From IMG/VR virus record IMGVR_UViG_3300021368_001471, positions 1-51,018 of that record: DNA of 51,018 nucleotides. The stretch is one strand, 5' to 3'. Origin of the DNA: a virus. This document shows, piece after piece, positions 44,243 to 50,906 of this stretch. How positions within the stretch are numbered: position 1 is the first letter of the stretch; every line of letters begins with the position of its first letter. The position numbers were made by a program, and so were the translations under genes. The notes beneath the pieces are model-generated. The model was not told where the DNA came from and searched no databases. It was given only the letters and a program-made list of their open reading frames with translations.

Positions 44243-44437
44243 ATGTCTGAAGAGGACCAACCAATAGACGTATATAAGGTTGAGTTTGCGATAGAAGATG
44301 TTTACTTGCTCTATCTGAGTGTCAATAAGCACATAGAAATGTGGGCTGGTGGCAATCCTTTAGAGCAGGAGCATCTTTTCCTGTTGAAGGACAATCTGTA
44401 TCGCATCATCCTTGATTATAAATTCAGGGAGATGTGA
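44243..44437 (+). CDS. Small protein between the vWA and AAA genes
   Basis: 64 residues from the ATG at 44243; a TTG at 44192 would extend it 17 codons into the preceding gene and is less likely. The sequence is acidic at the start (MSEEDQPIDVYKVEF), with a predicted helix around VYLLYLSVNKHIEMWAGGNP and another at LLKDNLYRIILDYKF. No family is recognised. Its location inside the vWA/AAA pair suggests a link with that module; this is only positional. Confidence 0.65.
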   Translation: MSEEDQPIDVYKVEFAIEDVYLLYLSVNKHIEMWAGGNPLEQEHLFLLKDNLYRIILDYKFREM

Positions 44438-44485
44438 CAACCAACCAACTGTCTACCAACATAGATATAGATATGGTTTTCATCG

Positions 44486-44502
44486 TATAATGTATGCATA
44501 CA
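44486..44502 (+). promoter_or_regulatory. TATAAT box with a 12-bp palindrome before the AAA gene
   Basis: TATAAT at 44486-44491, sharing its last T with the perfect palindrome TGTATGCATACA (44491-44502), where a transcript would begin. No good -35 is visible. The region sits in a 78-base gap. A promoter with an operator is plausible; this is inference. Confidence 0.45.
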
Positions 44503-44515
44503 GATGAAACACATC

Positions 44516-45577
44516 ATGTCTCTTTCGGTTGAATACATTCGCACTTCACTTCAGAACCTGTATGGTGATCAAGTGACTGGTGCTGATATCCGTGCCTGGT
44601 GTGCAATGAATGGCACCACATATCCTACTGTTTCCAAGAAACTGGAACAGTACAAGGTAGGACGTGGCAAGTGGGATCTGACTGTCAAGGAACAACTTGA
44701 GCAGTCATATGAAGCACCTGCTGCTACACCTGCATTTGAAACTAATCTTATTCCAGAAAAAAGTGATACCTTCGTCCGCTTTGGTAACTTCAGTGATATT
44801 AAAAAGATCATTCAATCTGGGATGTTCTATCCGACGTTCATTACTGGACTGTCTGGAAACGGTAAAACGTTCTGTGTTGAGCAAGCTTGTGCTCAAGCCG
44901 AACGAGAACTCATCCGTGTAAACATTACCATCGAAACAGATGAAGATGATCTTATTGGCGGGTTCCGCCTTGTTAATGGTGAAACCGTCTGGCACAATGG
45001 ACCAGTCATTGAAGCCCTTGAACGAGGTGCCGTACTATTGCTCGATGAAATCGACCTTGCAAGTAACAAAATCCTCTGCCTTCAGTCAATCCTTGAGGGA
45101 AAAGGAGTTTTTCTCAAGAAAATTGGCCGAGTCGTTAAAGCCAAGGAGGGTTTCCAAGTATTCGCCACCGCAAATACTAAGGGAAAAGGATCCGACGACG
45201 GACGATTCATCGGTACTAACGTGCTCAACGAAGCCTTTCTAGAGAGGTTCTGCATCACCCTGGAGCAAGAGTATCCTAGTGCTGCCATTGAGACACGTAT
45301 CTTGAATAAACTGTGTGATGATACCCTCTTCTGCAAACGTTTGGCAGACTGGGCTGATATCATCCGTAAGACTTTCAAGGAAGGTGGTGTTGATGAGGTT
45401 ATCAGCACCCGTCGATTGGTTCACATCATCAATGCTTTCAATATCTTTGAAGACAAAGCAAAGGCAATCAATCTTGGTTTGAATCGTTTCGATGATGATA
45501 CCAAGAGTGCCTTCATGAGTTTGTATGAAGCAGTCGATGCTGATGTGAATGTTGTTGACTGCAACGTGGAGGAATGA
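44516..45577 (+). CDS. cobS: CobS/MoxR-type AAA+ ATPase
   Basis: 353 residues from the ATG at 44516; an ATG four codons upstream (44504) is possible. The N-terminal part (YIRTSLQNLYGDQVTGADIR, then AWCAMN and a KWDLTV end) is the CobS-type N-domain. The AAA domain shows TGLSGNGKTF (Walker A, 111-118), LLLDEIDLA (Walker B, about 174-181), VFATANTKG (sensor 1) and NEAFLERF (arginine finger near 244). Cyanophage homologues are annotated as CobS, the ATPase subunit of aerobic cobaltochelatase. It probably acts with the vWA protein upstream. Whether it acts on cobalamin or remodels another target cannot be told from sequence. Confidence 0.88.
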   Translation: MSLSVEYIRTSLQNLYGDQVTGADIRAWCAMNGTTYPTVSKKLEQYKVGRGKWDLTVKEQLEQSYEAPAATPAFETNLIPEKSDTFVRFGNFSDIKKIIQSGMFYPTFITGLSGNGKTFCVEQACAQAERELIRVNITIETDEDDLIGGFRLVNGETVWHNGPVIEALERGAVLLLDEIDLASNKILCLQSILEGKGVFLKKIGRVVKAKEGFQVFATANTKGKGSDDGRFIGTNVLNEAFLERFCITLEQEYPSAAIETRILNKLCDDTLFCKRLADWADIIRKTFKEGGVDEVISTRRLVHIINAFNIFEDKAKAINLGLNRFDDDTKSAFMSLYEAVDADVNVVDCNVEE

Positions 45578-45583
45578 TATAAT

Positions 45584-46042
45584 ATGATCAATGCCTGGTC
45601 TCTACTTTACGACGCTATGGAATCACTTGAACCTGAAGAGAAGATCTGGAAAGATCTTGACGATCGGTATGAAAAGTATCTGCAGGAGATGAACTCATAT
45701 GACTTGAACATCAAACCTGCTAAAGATTACGCAATCAAACCGACAAAGCAACCTCCAAGTAATTGGAAGTATGGTGAAGATAAAACAATCAAGGAGATTG
45801 AAGAATACATCTCCCGTACCTATAATGCACACTATTCATCTAAGATTCAAACCTTAGATCTTATTGAGTCTGTCGGTGATGCTGAAGCATTCTGCCGCAG
45901 TAATATCCTCAAGTATGCCTCTCGTTATGATAAGAAGGGGACTGCTAGAATGGATATCATGAAAATTATTCACTACGCAATTCTGCTTTATCATTTCTCC
46001 CTTGAAAACAGTGAAACTTCGACCCCCTATGAAACTTTCTGA
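45584..46042 (+). CDS. DUF3310-like protein
   Basis: 152 residues. Residues 83-120 (HYSSKIQTLDLIESVGDAEA, then FCRSNILKYASRYDKKGTAR) fit the DUF3310 pattern HYxxxIxxIDxIExxxxxxF-x-x-G-N-hhKYhxRYxxKxG, a family that includes the T7 gp1.7 nucleotide kinase. The first 80 residues are a Glu/Lys-rich extension. A purine-rich GGAGG (45569-45573) precedes the start. The end overlaps the gp45 start by 14 bases. Nucleotide metabolism is a guess based on the T7 member. Confidence 0.7.
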   Translation: MINAWSLLYDAMESLEPEEKIWKDLDDRYEKYLQEMNSYDLNIKPAKDYAIKPTKQPPSNWKYGEDKTIKEIEEYISRTYNAHYSSKIQTLDLIESVGDAEAFCRSNILKYASRYDKKGTARMDIMKIIHYAILLYHFSLENSETSTPYETF

Positions 46043-46694
46043 TAAGACCCTAACTCTGCTGAAGAACTTCTCTTCGATCAATCAATCCATTCTGATTAAG
46101 CAGGGGTCTAAACTTCGCACTATCAGTGTGATGAAGAACATCCTTGCTGAAGCAGATGTTCCAGAAGAATTTGATCGTGAGTTTGCAATCTATGATCTGG
46201 GACAATTCCTGAACGGACTGTCTCTCCTTCAGAATCCTGAACTGGATTTTACCAATGACTCCTATGTGGTCATCAAAGAAGGTAGGACCCGTGCAAAGTT
46301 TGCCTTTGCAGATCCTAACGTGATTGTTGCACCTCCTGAGAAGCCAATCAATTTGCCTTCTACAGACATCAACTTCCAACTGGAAAGTACCAAACTGGAT
46401 CAACTGCTGAAAGCAGCACAGGTTTATCAACTTCCTGATCTTGCCGTTCTTGGTGAGGCAGGTGTGATCAAACTGGTTGTTCGTGATAAGAAGAACGATA
46501 ACTCTAACCAGTTCGAGATTGTTGTTGGTGAGACTGAGAAAGAGTTTACTTTCAACTTCAAGGTTGAGAACATCAAGATTGTTCCTGGTTCCTATGATGT
46601 TGTGATCTCAAGTAAACTTCTGTCTAAGTTTACCAATACTTCTTTCAATCTCGATTATTATATTGCTCTGGAACCTGACTCTACCTTTGGTTGA
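46029..46694 (+). CDS. 45: Sliding clamp gp45
   Basis: Trimeric processivity clamp for the DNA polymerase and coactivator of late transcription with gp55. I use the ATG at 46029, giving MKLSDKTLTLLKNFSSINQS, which matches T4 MKLSKDTTALLKNFATINSG; the longer frame begins with TTG inside the previous gene. Further matches are FDREFAIYDLGQFLNGLSLL and the closing YYIALEPDSTFG (T4 YVVALEADST). It is 221 residues against 228. gp44 starts 2 bases after the stop. Confidence 0.96.
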   Translation: MKLSDKTLTLLKNFSSINQSILIKQGSKLRTISVMKNILAEADVPEEFDREFAIYDLGQFLNGLSLLQNPELDFTNDSYVVIKEGRTRAKFAFADPNVIVAPPEKPINLPSTDINFQLESTKLDQLLKAAQVYQLPDLAVLGEAGVIKLVVRDKKNDNSNQFEIVVGETEKEFTFNFKVENIKIVPGSYDVVISSKLLSKFTNTSFNLDYYIALEPDSTFG

Positions 46695-46696
46695 TA

Positions 46697-47641
46697 ATGC
46701 GTGATGAATTCCTTTGGGTTGAAAAATATCGACCCAAAACTATTGAAGACTGTATCCTCCCTGAGGAAACAAAACTAACATTTCAGCAGTTCCTAGATAA
46801 GGGTGAGATTCCTAATCTCCTCTTGTCTGGTCCTCCTGGCATTGGTAAAACTACCATTGCTAGAGCACTGTGTGAACAACTAAAATGCGACTACATTATT
46901 ATTAACGGATCCGATGAAGGACGATTTCTTGACACGGTGCGAAATCAAGCAAAGAACTTTGCTTCGACCGTATCACTTTCTGCAGATGCAAAACACAAAG
47001 TCATCATTATTGACGAAGCTGACAACACGACCCACGACGTACAACTCCTCCTACGGGCGAATATTGAGGCATTTTATAACAACTGCCGATTCATCTTCAC
47101 CTGCAACTTCAAGAACAAAATCATCGAGCCCCTCCACTCAAGATGCGCCGTTGTTGAATTTGGAATCAATGGAAAGCACAAACCCACAATCGCTGCTGCT
47201 TTCTTCAAACGACTTAACAGTATCCTGGACAATGAGGGGGTTGAGGCTGATCCGAAAGTTCTTGCGACTCTGATCAACAAACACTTTCCTGATTGGAGGA
47301 GAGTTCTCAATGAGTGTCAACGGTATTCTGTAGGTGGCAAGATCGATGCTGCCATTCTTGCAACGTTCTCTGACGTATCTGTAAATGATCTCATCAAAAA
47401 TCTCAAGACTAAAAAGTTTGCTGAAGTCCGCAAGTGGGTGGTCGATAACTTGGATAATGATCCTAGTGTACTTCTGCGCCGTGTGTATGATGCTCTTTAT
47501 GGCACCCTTGAGGGTCCTAGCATTGCTGCTGCTGTCCTCATTATTGCTAAGTATCAGTATCAAATTGCATTCGTAGCAGATCAGGAGATCAATCTCCTAG
47601 CAGCATTAACTGAAATTATGGTGGAGTGTGAATTCAAATGA
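46697..47641 (+). CDS. 44: Clamp loader large subunit gp44
   Basis: AAA+ ATPase that, with gp62, loads gp45 on DNA. I use the ATG at 46697 rather than a TTG two codons upstream. WVEKYRPKTIEDCILP is the typical start; GPPGIGKTT (about 45-53) is Walker A, VIIIDEADN (about 102-110) Walker B, and LHSRCAVVEF carries the SRC arginine finger. FPDWRRVLNECQRYS also matches T4 gp44. It is 314 residues against 319. Its partner gp62 is not adjacent but about 2 kb downstream. Confidence 0.96.
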   Translation: MRDEFLWVEKYRPKTIEDCILPEETKLTFQQFLDKGEIPNLLLSGPPGIGKTTIARALCEQLKCDYIIINGSDEGRFLDTVRNQAKNFASTVSLSADAKHKVIIIDEADNTTHDVQLLLRANIEAFYNNCRFIFTCNFKNKIIEPLHSRCAVVEFGINGKHKPTIAAAFFKRLNSILDNEGVEADPKVLATLINKHFPDWRRVLNECQRYSVGGKIDAAILATFSDVSVNDLIKNLKTKKFAEVRKWVVDNLDNDPSVLLRRVYDALYGTLEGPSIAAAVLIIAKYQYQIAFVADQEINLLAALTEIMVECEFK

Positions 47642-47925
47642 ATGTAAAACTAATTCGTGTCGTAACTGGTGAAGAAGTCATTGCAGAGGTTCTCTCTGAA
47701 ACTGATGACACCATTACTGTAAAGAACGGTCTTGTCGTTCTTCCTAATGGTCAGAGTATTGGATTTGCTCCATGGGCTACTGTTATCAGTAAGGAAGAAC
47801 CTGAGATCACTATGTCTCGCAAACATGTCGTCTATGTGGCAGAAGTGCAAGATAGTGTATCTAAAAAATATAAAGAAATGTTTGGTAATATCATTACCCC
47901 AGACGAAAAAAAGTTGATTCTGTGA
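47638..47925 (+). CDS. Sm-like-fold candidate, paralogue of the gene at 37788
   Basis: 95 residues starting in the gp44 stop (ATGA). VKLIRVVTGEEVIAEVLSET, VKNGLVVLPNGQSIGFAPWA and ITMSRKHVVYVAEVQDSVSK align with the first 95 residues of the 140-residue protein after uvsW. It lacks that protein's acidic tail. Beta-strand content and the V-T-G-E-E turn suggest a small barrel. It begins the five-gene island between the two clamp-loader subunits. Function is unknown. Confidence 0.7.
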   Translation: MNVKLIRVVTGEEVIAEVLSETDDTITVKNGLVVLPNGQSIGFAPWATVISKEEPEITMSRKHVVYVAEVQDSVSKKYKEMFGNIITPDEKKLIL

Positions 47926-48404
47926 CCACCATCCCCTCTGTAATTGGACTAACCATGATCGCAGGATACTGGTTATCCATGTTTGGAATGGTGGTCAATG
48001 CCTATTTGCATTTTAATACGATGGAAGATTTAACACCTGATAGAGTTACCCTTCTTTCTCTTTTGGAAAAAGCACAGATAGAGGTGGTTGAGAATGCATC
48101 CATGTGCTGGCAACGACAGAATCAGTTTGCTGGATTTACTCTTTCCAATCCAACAACACAAGTCATTACAGTTATTATCTGCACCGATGCCATTAGGAAA
48201 CACTTTCCCAATAAGGTAAGATCTGCTATTGAGGTTAACCGAACCGTGGATCATGAAGCACTTCATGCTGCTCAGTTCTGTAAGCATGATTATCATCCTG
48301 GGTCAGTGGCAGATGATTGGACTGTCGATAATGAGGAAGAGGCGTTATACTATGAAGACAAACCCATGCAGGTGGGGGAGAAACTTATTGAATTCTGCTT
48401 TTGA
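47922..48404 (+). CDS. Small HExxH zinc-peptidase-like protein
   Basis: 160 residues if the GTG at 47922 (GTGA overlap with the previous stop) is used. That start adds a hydrophobic segment, VIGLTMIAGYWLSMFGMVVN (residues 7-26), which could be a membrane anchor; starts at ATG 47955 or 48021 would shorten or remove it. The core is RTVDHEALHAAQFCKHD (H111, E112, H115) followed by EEEALYYEDKP (residues 138-148), the HExxH plus downstream Glu layout of gluzincin peptidases. No family name is recognised. Substrate unknown; the second HExxH protein of the window. Confidence 0.7.
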   Translation: MTTIPSVIGLTMIAGYWLSMFGMVVNAYLHFNTMEDLTPDRVTLLSLLEKAQIEVVENASMCWQRQNQFAGFTLSNPTTQVITVIICTDAIRKHFPNKVRSAIEVNRTVDHEALHAAQFCKHDYHPGSVADDWTVDNEEEALYYEDKPMQVGEKLIEFCF

Positions 48405-48406
48405 TT

Positions 48407-48613
48407 ATGAAAATTACTGACGAGATTATTAAAGAAGTTGAGTGCATGCTTGATATGCGCAAGAAGAATGGTGAAGAGATTTGGCCAGATGGCACAGAAC
48501 TAGAGTTCAAGATCCCTGGCACCTTTGCTGCTGATAAGTTCATTGTGATCAAGAGGAAAGAACCACGGGTAGAGAGCAATCCTGATCCTAATCTCAAAGC
48601 ACATCATTCATGA
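48407..48613 (+). CDS. Small protein before Dam
   Basis: 68 residues from the ATG at 48407, two bases after the previous stop; a TTG two codons upstream overlaps that stop. The N-terminal helix is EIIKEVECMLDMRKKNGEEI, followed by a beta part WPDGTELEFKIPGTFAADKF and a charged Pro-rich tail. No domain recognised. It overlaps the Dam start by ATGA, which supports it as part of the same transcript. Confidence 0.65.
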   Translation: MKITDEIIKEVECMLDMRKKNGEEIWPDGTELEFKIPGTFAADKFIVIKRKEPRVESNPDPNLKAHHS

Positions 48614-49461
48614 AATGTCCATTGAAAACCCCACTCAGGTATCCTGGTGGCAAGTCAAAGGCAATCACCACTCTATCGAAGTGGTTGCCTTCTGATATCA
48701 AACACTATAGGGAACCATTTATTGGTGGTGGATCAATGGCAATCTACGTTGCTCAGGCATATCCATCTACTGATATATGGATCAATGATCTCTATGTTCC
48801 TCTGTACAACTTCTGGGTGCAGTTGAGGGACAATGGTGAGGAATTGTCTGACAGGATCTATGAGATCAAGTCTAAGATCAAAGGTGATGACGATGCACAC
48901 AAGCAACTCTTCACAGAGATTGCTGAGTCTATTGATAGTCAGACTGGTATTGATCAGGCAGTAAGTTTCTTTATCATGAACAAGTGCTCTTACTCTGGTC
49001 TTACCCAGAACAGCACATTCTCTGTGACTGCTTCTCGTTCTAACTTCTCTCTTGTCGGTGCTGAGAAACTGAAGAAGTTCTCTGCCTTGATTAAGAACTG
49101 GAAGATCACGAATATTGATTACTCAGAACTCCTAAAAGGACAGGCAAAAAAGACTTTCGTTTTTCTTGACCCTCCTTATGACATCAAGGACTTCTTGTAC
49201 GGTAAGGACCGTGAGATGCATCGTGGATTCGATCATGATATTTTTGCCAAGAAAGTCTATAAGACAAAGCATCAGTTTATGATCACATACAATGTTAACG
49301 ATCGTCTGCTTGACCTCTACAAGGACTATGACTGCCGTGAGTTTGATCTTAGATACTCTATGGTTCATCGTGGTGACAAAGGCACCAAGGACAATGTGAA
49401 GAAGGAATTGTTGGTAACTAACTATAAAGTAGAAAACAATCTGGAAGGATTCTTCTCATGA
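48610..49461 (+). CDS. dam: DNA adenine methylase (Dam type)
   Basis: N6-adenine methyltransferase of the D12/Dam class. LRYPGGKSKA (residues 9-18) and EPFIGGGSMA (35-44) form the AdoMet-binding motif, NKCSYSGLTQNS matches the N-K-x-x-(Y/F)-x-G-L/h region, and FLDPPYDIKDF carries the catalytic DPPY (187-190). It is 283 residues, close to T4 Dam (259). GATC, the usual Dam target, is frequent in this window, but the real target is not shown by sequence. It lies between gp44 and gp62, an unusual place. Confidence 0.93.
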   Translation: MKCPLKTPLRYPGGKSKAITTLSKWLPSDIKHYREPFIGGGSMAIYVAQAYPSTDIWINDLYVPLYNFWVQLRDNGEELSDRIYEIKSKIKGDDDAHKQLFTEIAESIDSQTGIDQAVSFFIMNKCSYSGLTQNSTFSVTASRSNFSLVGAEKLKKFSALIKNWKITNIDYSELLKGQAKKTFVFLDPPYDIKDFLYGKDREMHRGFDHDIFAKKVYKTKHQFMITYNVNDRLLDLYKDYDCREFDLRYSMVHRGDKGTKDNVKKELLVTNYKVENNLEGFFS

Positions 49462-49601
49462 AGATGGAAGTAAAACTGTACGTAGCAGGAACTGTATTCA
49501 CAGAACAAGTCATTGCTCGTGACTATAAGGAGGCAAAGGAAGTTGCTCTTGCCAGGAATCCTAATGCAACTGTTATTGGTGTTAATGCTGTATTCAAATA
49601 A
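49458..49601 (+). CDS. 47-residue conserved-looking protein
   Basis: A short gene: ATG at 49458 overlaps the Dam stop (ATGA), and its TAA overlaps the gp62 start (TAATG). The protein reads MKMEVKLYVAGTVFTEQVIA, then RDYKEAKEVALARNPNATV and IGVNAVFK. The layout of two strands, a helix with ALARNPNAxV, and a strand recurs in small cyanophage proteins that I recall. Perfect double overlap and a clean frame make it credible. Function unknown. Confidence 0.75.
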   Translation: MKMEVKLYVAGTVFTEQVIARDYKEAKEVALARNPNATVIGVNAVFK

Positions 49602-49975
49602 TGGAACTGAAAGATTGGTTGAAGTCTATCAACGAGACTAAGCACAACATCCTTGATGAGGATCCGACAGAGAAATATCCTGCGTTCATTATCAACAAAT
49701 GCCTGTCTGGGACTATAGATGCTTTGATGTTTGCCAATGAAATGAACAAGCATCATTCACTAGATCTTAAACTCCAATATGATTTTCTTCTAAATAGTTT
49801 ACGAAAGAGAAAAAGATTCTCTCCCTGGCTTCGCAAGGAGAAAGTGAAAGATCTTGATGCTGTTAAATCTTATTATGGTTATAGTAATGAGAAGGCGCAG
49901 CAAGCACTTAAAATTCTAAACACAGAACAAATTGATTATATCAAGTCTAGACTTGATACTGGAGGAATGAAATGA
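49601..49975 (+). CDS. 62: Clamp loader small subunit gp62
   Basis: 124 residues. The segment AFIINKCLSGTIDALMFANE, then MNKHHSLDLKLQYDFLLNSL and RKRKRFSPWLRKEKVKDLD, corresponds to the conserved core of T4-like gp62 (T4: [21 protein letters not shown], then [20 protein letters not shown]), followed by a helix with KSYYGYSNEKAQQAL. It is shorter than T4 gp62 (187) as in other cyanophages. It starts on the last base of the 47-residue gene and overlaps RegA by 4 bases, keeping the T4 order 62-regA. Confidence 0.88.
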   Translation: MELKDWLKSINETKHNILDEDPTEKYPAFIINKCLSGTIDALMFANEMNKHHSLDLKLQYDFLLNSLRKRKRFSPWLRKEKVKDLDAVKSYYGYSNEKAQQALKILNTEQIDYIKSRLDTGGMK

Positions 49976-50406
49976 GCGTCGTGCAAGAACCTGAAGTCAA
50001 CTGGGATCCTAGCCAGATGGTTGAGGTTGTCCTATCTGAACCAGATGATTTTCTAAAGGTTCGTGAAACACTCACAAGAATTGGTGTTGCTTCTCGTAAA
50101 GAAAAGAAGTTGTATCAGTCATGTCATATCTTGCACAAGCAAGGTAAGTATTACATCGTTCACTTCAAAGAACTATTTGCTCTAGATGGCAAGAGAGCAA
50201 ATCTGACTGTCAATGATGTTCAACGTAGAAACAGAATTGTACAGTTACTTGCGGACTGGGGTCTAATCGAGATTGTTGATTCTACTACAATTTCGGATAT
50301 TGCACCTCTTAATCAAATTAAGGTATTGTCATTTAAAGATAAGGGACTATGGGTGCTTGAGACCAAATATAATATTGGTCGGAAGAAGACCCAAGAAGAA
50401 GGTTGA
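49972..50406 (+). CDS. regA: Translational repressor RegA
   Basis: RNA-binding repressor of early phage mRNAs, acting at start regions. VVLSEPDDFLKVRETLTRIG, VASRKEKKLYQSCHILHKQG and KYYIVHFKELFALDG are nearly the T4 sequence (KPEDFLKVKETLTRMG, KVLYQSCHIL, YYIVHFKE), followed by LLADWGLIEIV and a KYNIG end. It is 144 residues against 122 because of a short N-terminal extension and a charged C-terminus. Confidence 0.96.
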   Translation: MSVVQEPEVNWDPSQMVEVVLSEPDDFLKVRETLTRIGVASRKEKKLYQSCHILHKQGKYYIVHFKELFALDGKRANLTVNDVQRRNRIVQLLADWGLIEIVDSTTISDIAPLNQIKVLSFKDKGLWVLETKYNIGRKKTQEEG

Positions 50407-50409
50407 TCA

Positions 50410-50418
50410 TGCTATAAT
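50410..50418 (+). promoter_or_regulatory. Extended -10 box TGCTATAAT after regA
   Basis: TATAAT at 50413-50418 with a TG two bases before, in the 35-base gap before the 154-residue gene. No -35 matches. The start codon at 50442 sits between inverted arms CGATC (50436-50440) and GATCG (50444-50448). Candidate promoter only. Confidence 0.4.
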
Positions 50419-50441
50419 GGATTGGTAAAGACATCCGATCC

Positions 50442-50906
50442 ATGATCGAAATCGACTACACCAAAGTTTATAAGTTTGACCTAACTGGTAAGGTTACTTT
50501 CTGGGAACTTCCTGTTGAAGAAGTATATGAACTCTTCAAAGATGGTCGCACATCATCACGTTTTTTAGAAAGAAAAGTTCCTTATTTGTTTAAAGCATTT
50601 AAATATGTTGACGAAAAGGGATATGATTGGTTGCGTGAATTGCTCAACAAAGTAGAAGGTAAATGTGTTACCCGGAATGGGTGCAATTTTGCTCCATCTG
50701 CTATGGTTGGATCAGGTAGAAAGGTCAAACCTGATAAAGTAAAGCAGCATATTGAAGATAATAATCTTGACTACATCCTTATGGACGTTGTAGAATTTCC
50801 TATCGTTCATATGCGATTTGTGAAAGGTAGTGATCTGATTACTACTCATCCTAACTGCAAGATTACTAAAGCCAAAAAGTGGCGCAGCAAGTATTTTGAT
50901 GTATGA
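50442..50906 (+). CDS. Unrecognised 154-residue protein paired with a methyltransferase
   Basis: The N-terminal part (MIEIDYTKVYKFDLTGKVTF, then WELPVEEVYELFKDGRTSSR) is followed by NGCNFAPSAMVGSGRKVKPD and a C-terminal VVEFPIVHMRFVKGSDLITT region. The fold appears mixed alpha/beta; I see no clear nuclease or DNA-binding motif. It overlaps the next gene, a DNA methyltransferase, by ATGA, an arrangement seen in restriction-modification pairs. A restriction endonuclease or methylation partner is therefore possible but unproved. Confidence 0.7.
   Translation: MIEIDYTKVYKFDLTGKVTFWELPVEEVYELFKDGRTSSRFLERKVPYLFKAFKYVDEKGYDWLRELLNKVEGKCVTRNGCNFAPSAMVGSGRKVKPDKVKQHIEDNNLDYILMDVVEFPIVHMRFVKGSDLITTHPNCKITKAKKWRSKYFDV

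Noticed and set aside
45575-45583. TGATATAAT just before the DUF3310 gene
   Set aside because: A promoter here would start the transcript inside the gene (start at 45584), and no -35 is visible; the TGA is the stop of the CobS gene.
50401-50448. Cluster of three GATC sites around the start of the 154-residue gene as a Dam switch
   Set aside because: GATC is frequent throughout the window, so three sites in 43 bases do not stand out enough for a regulatory claim.
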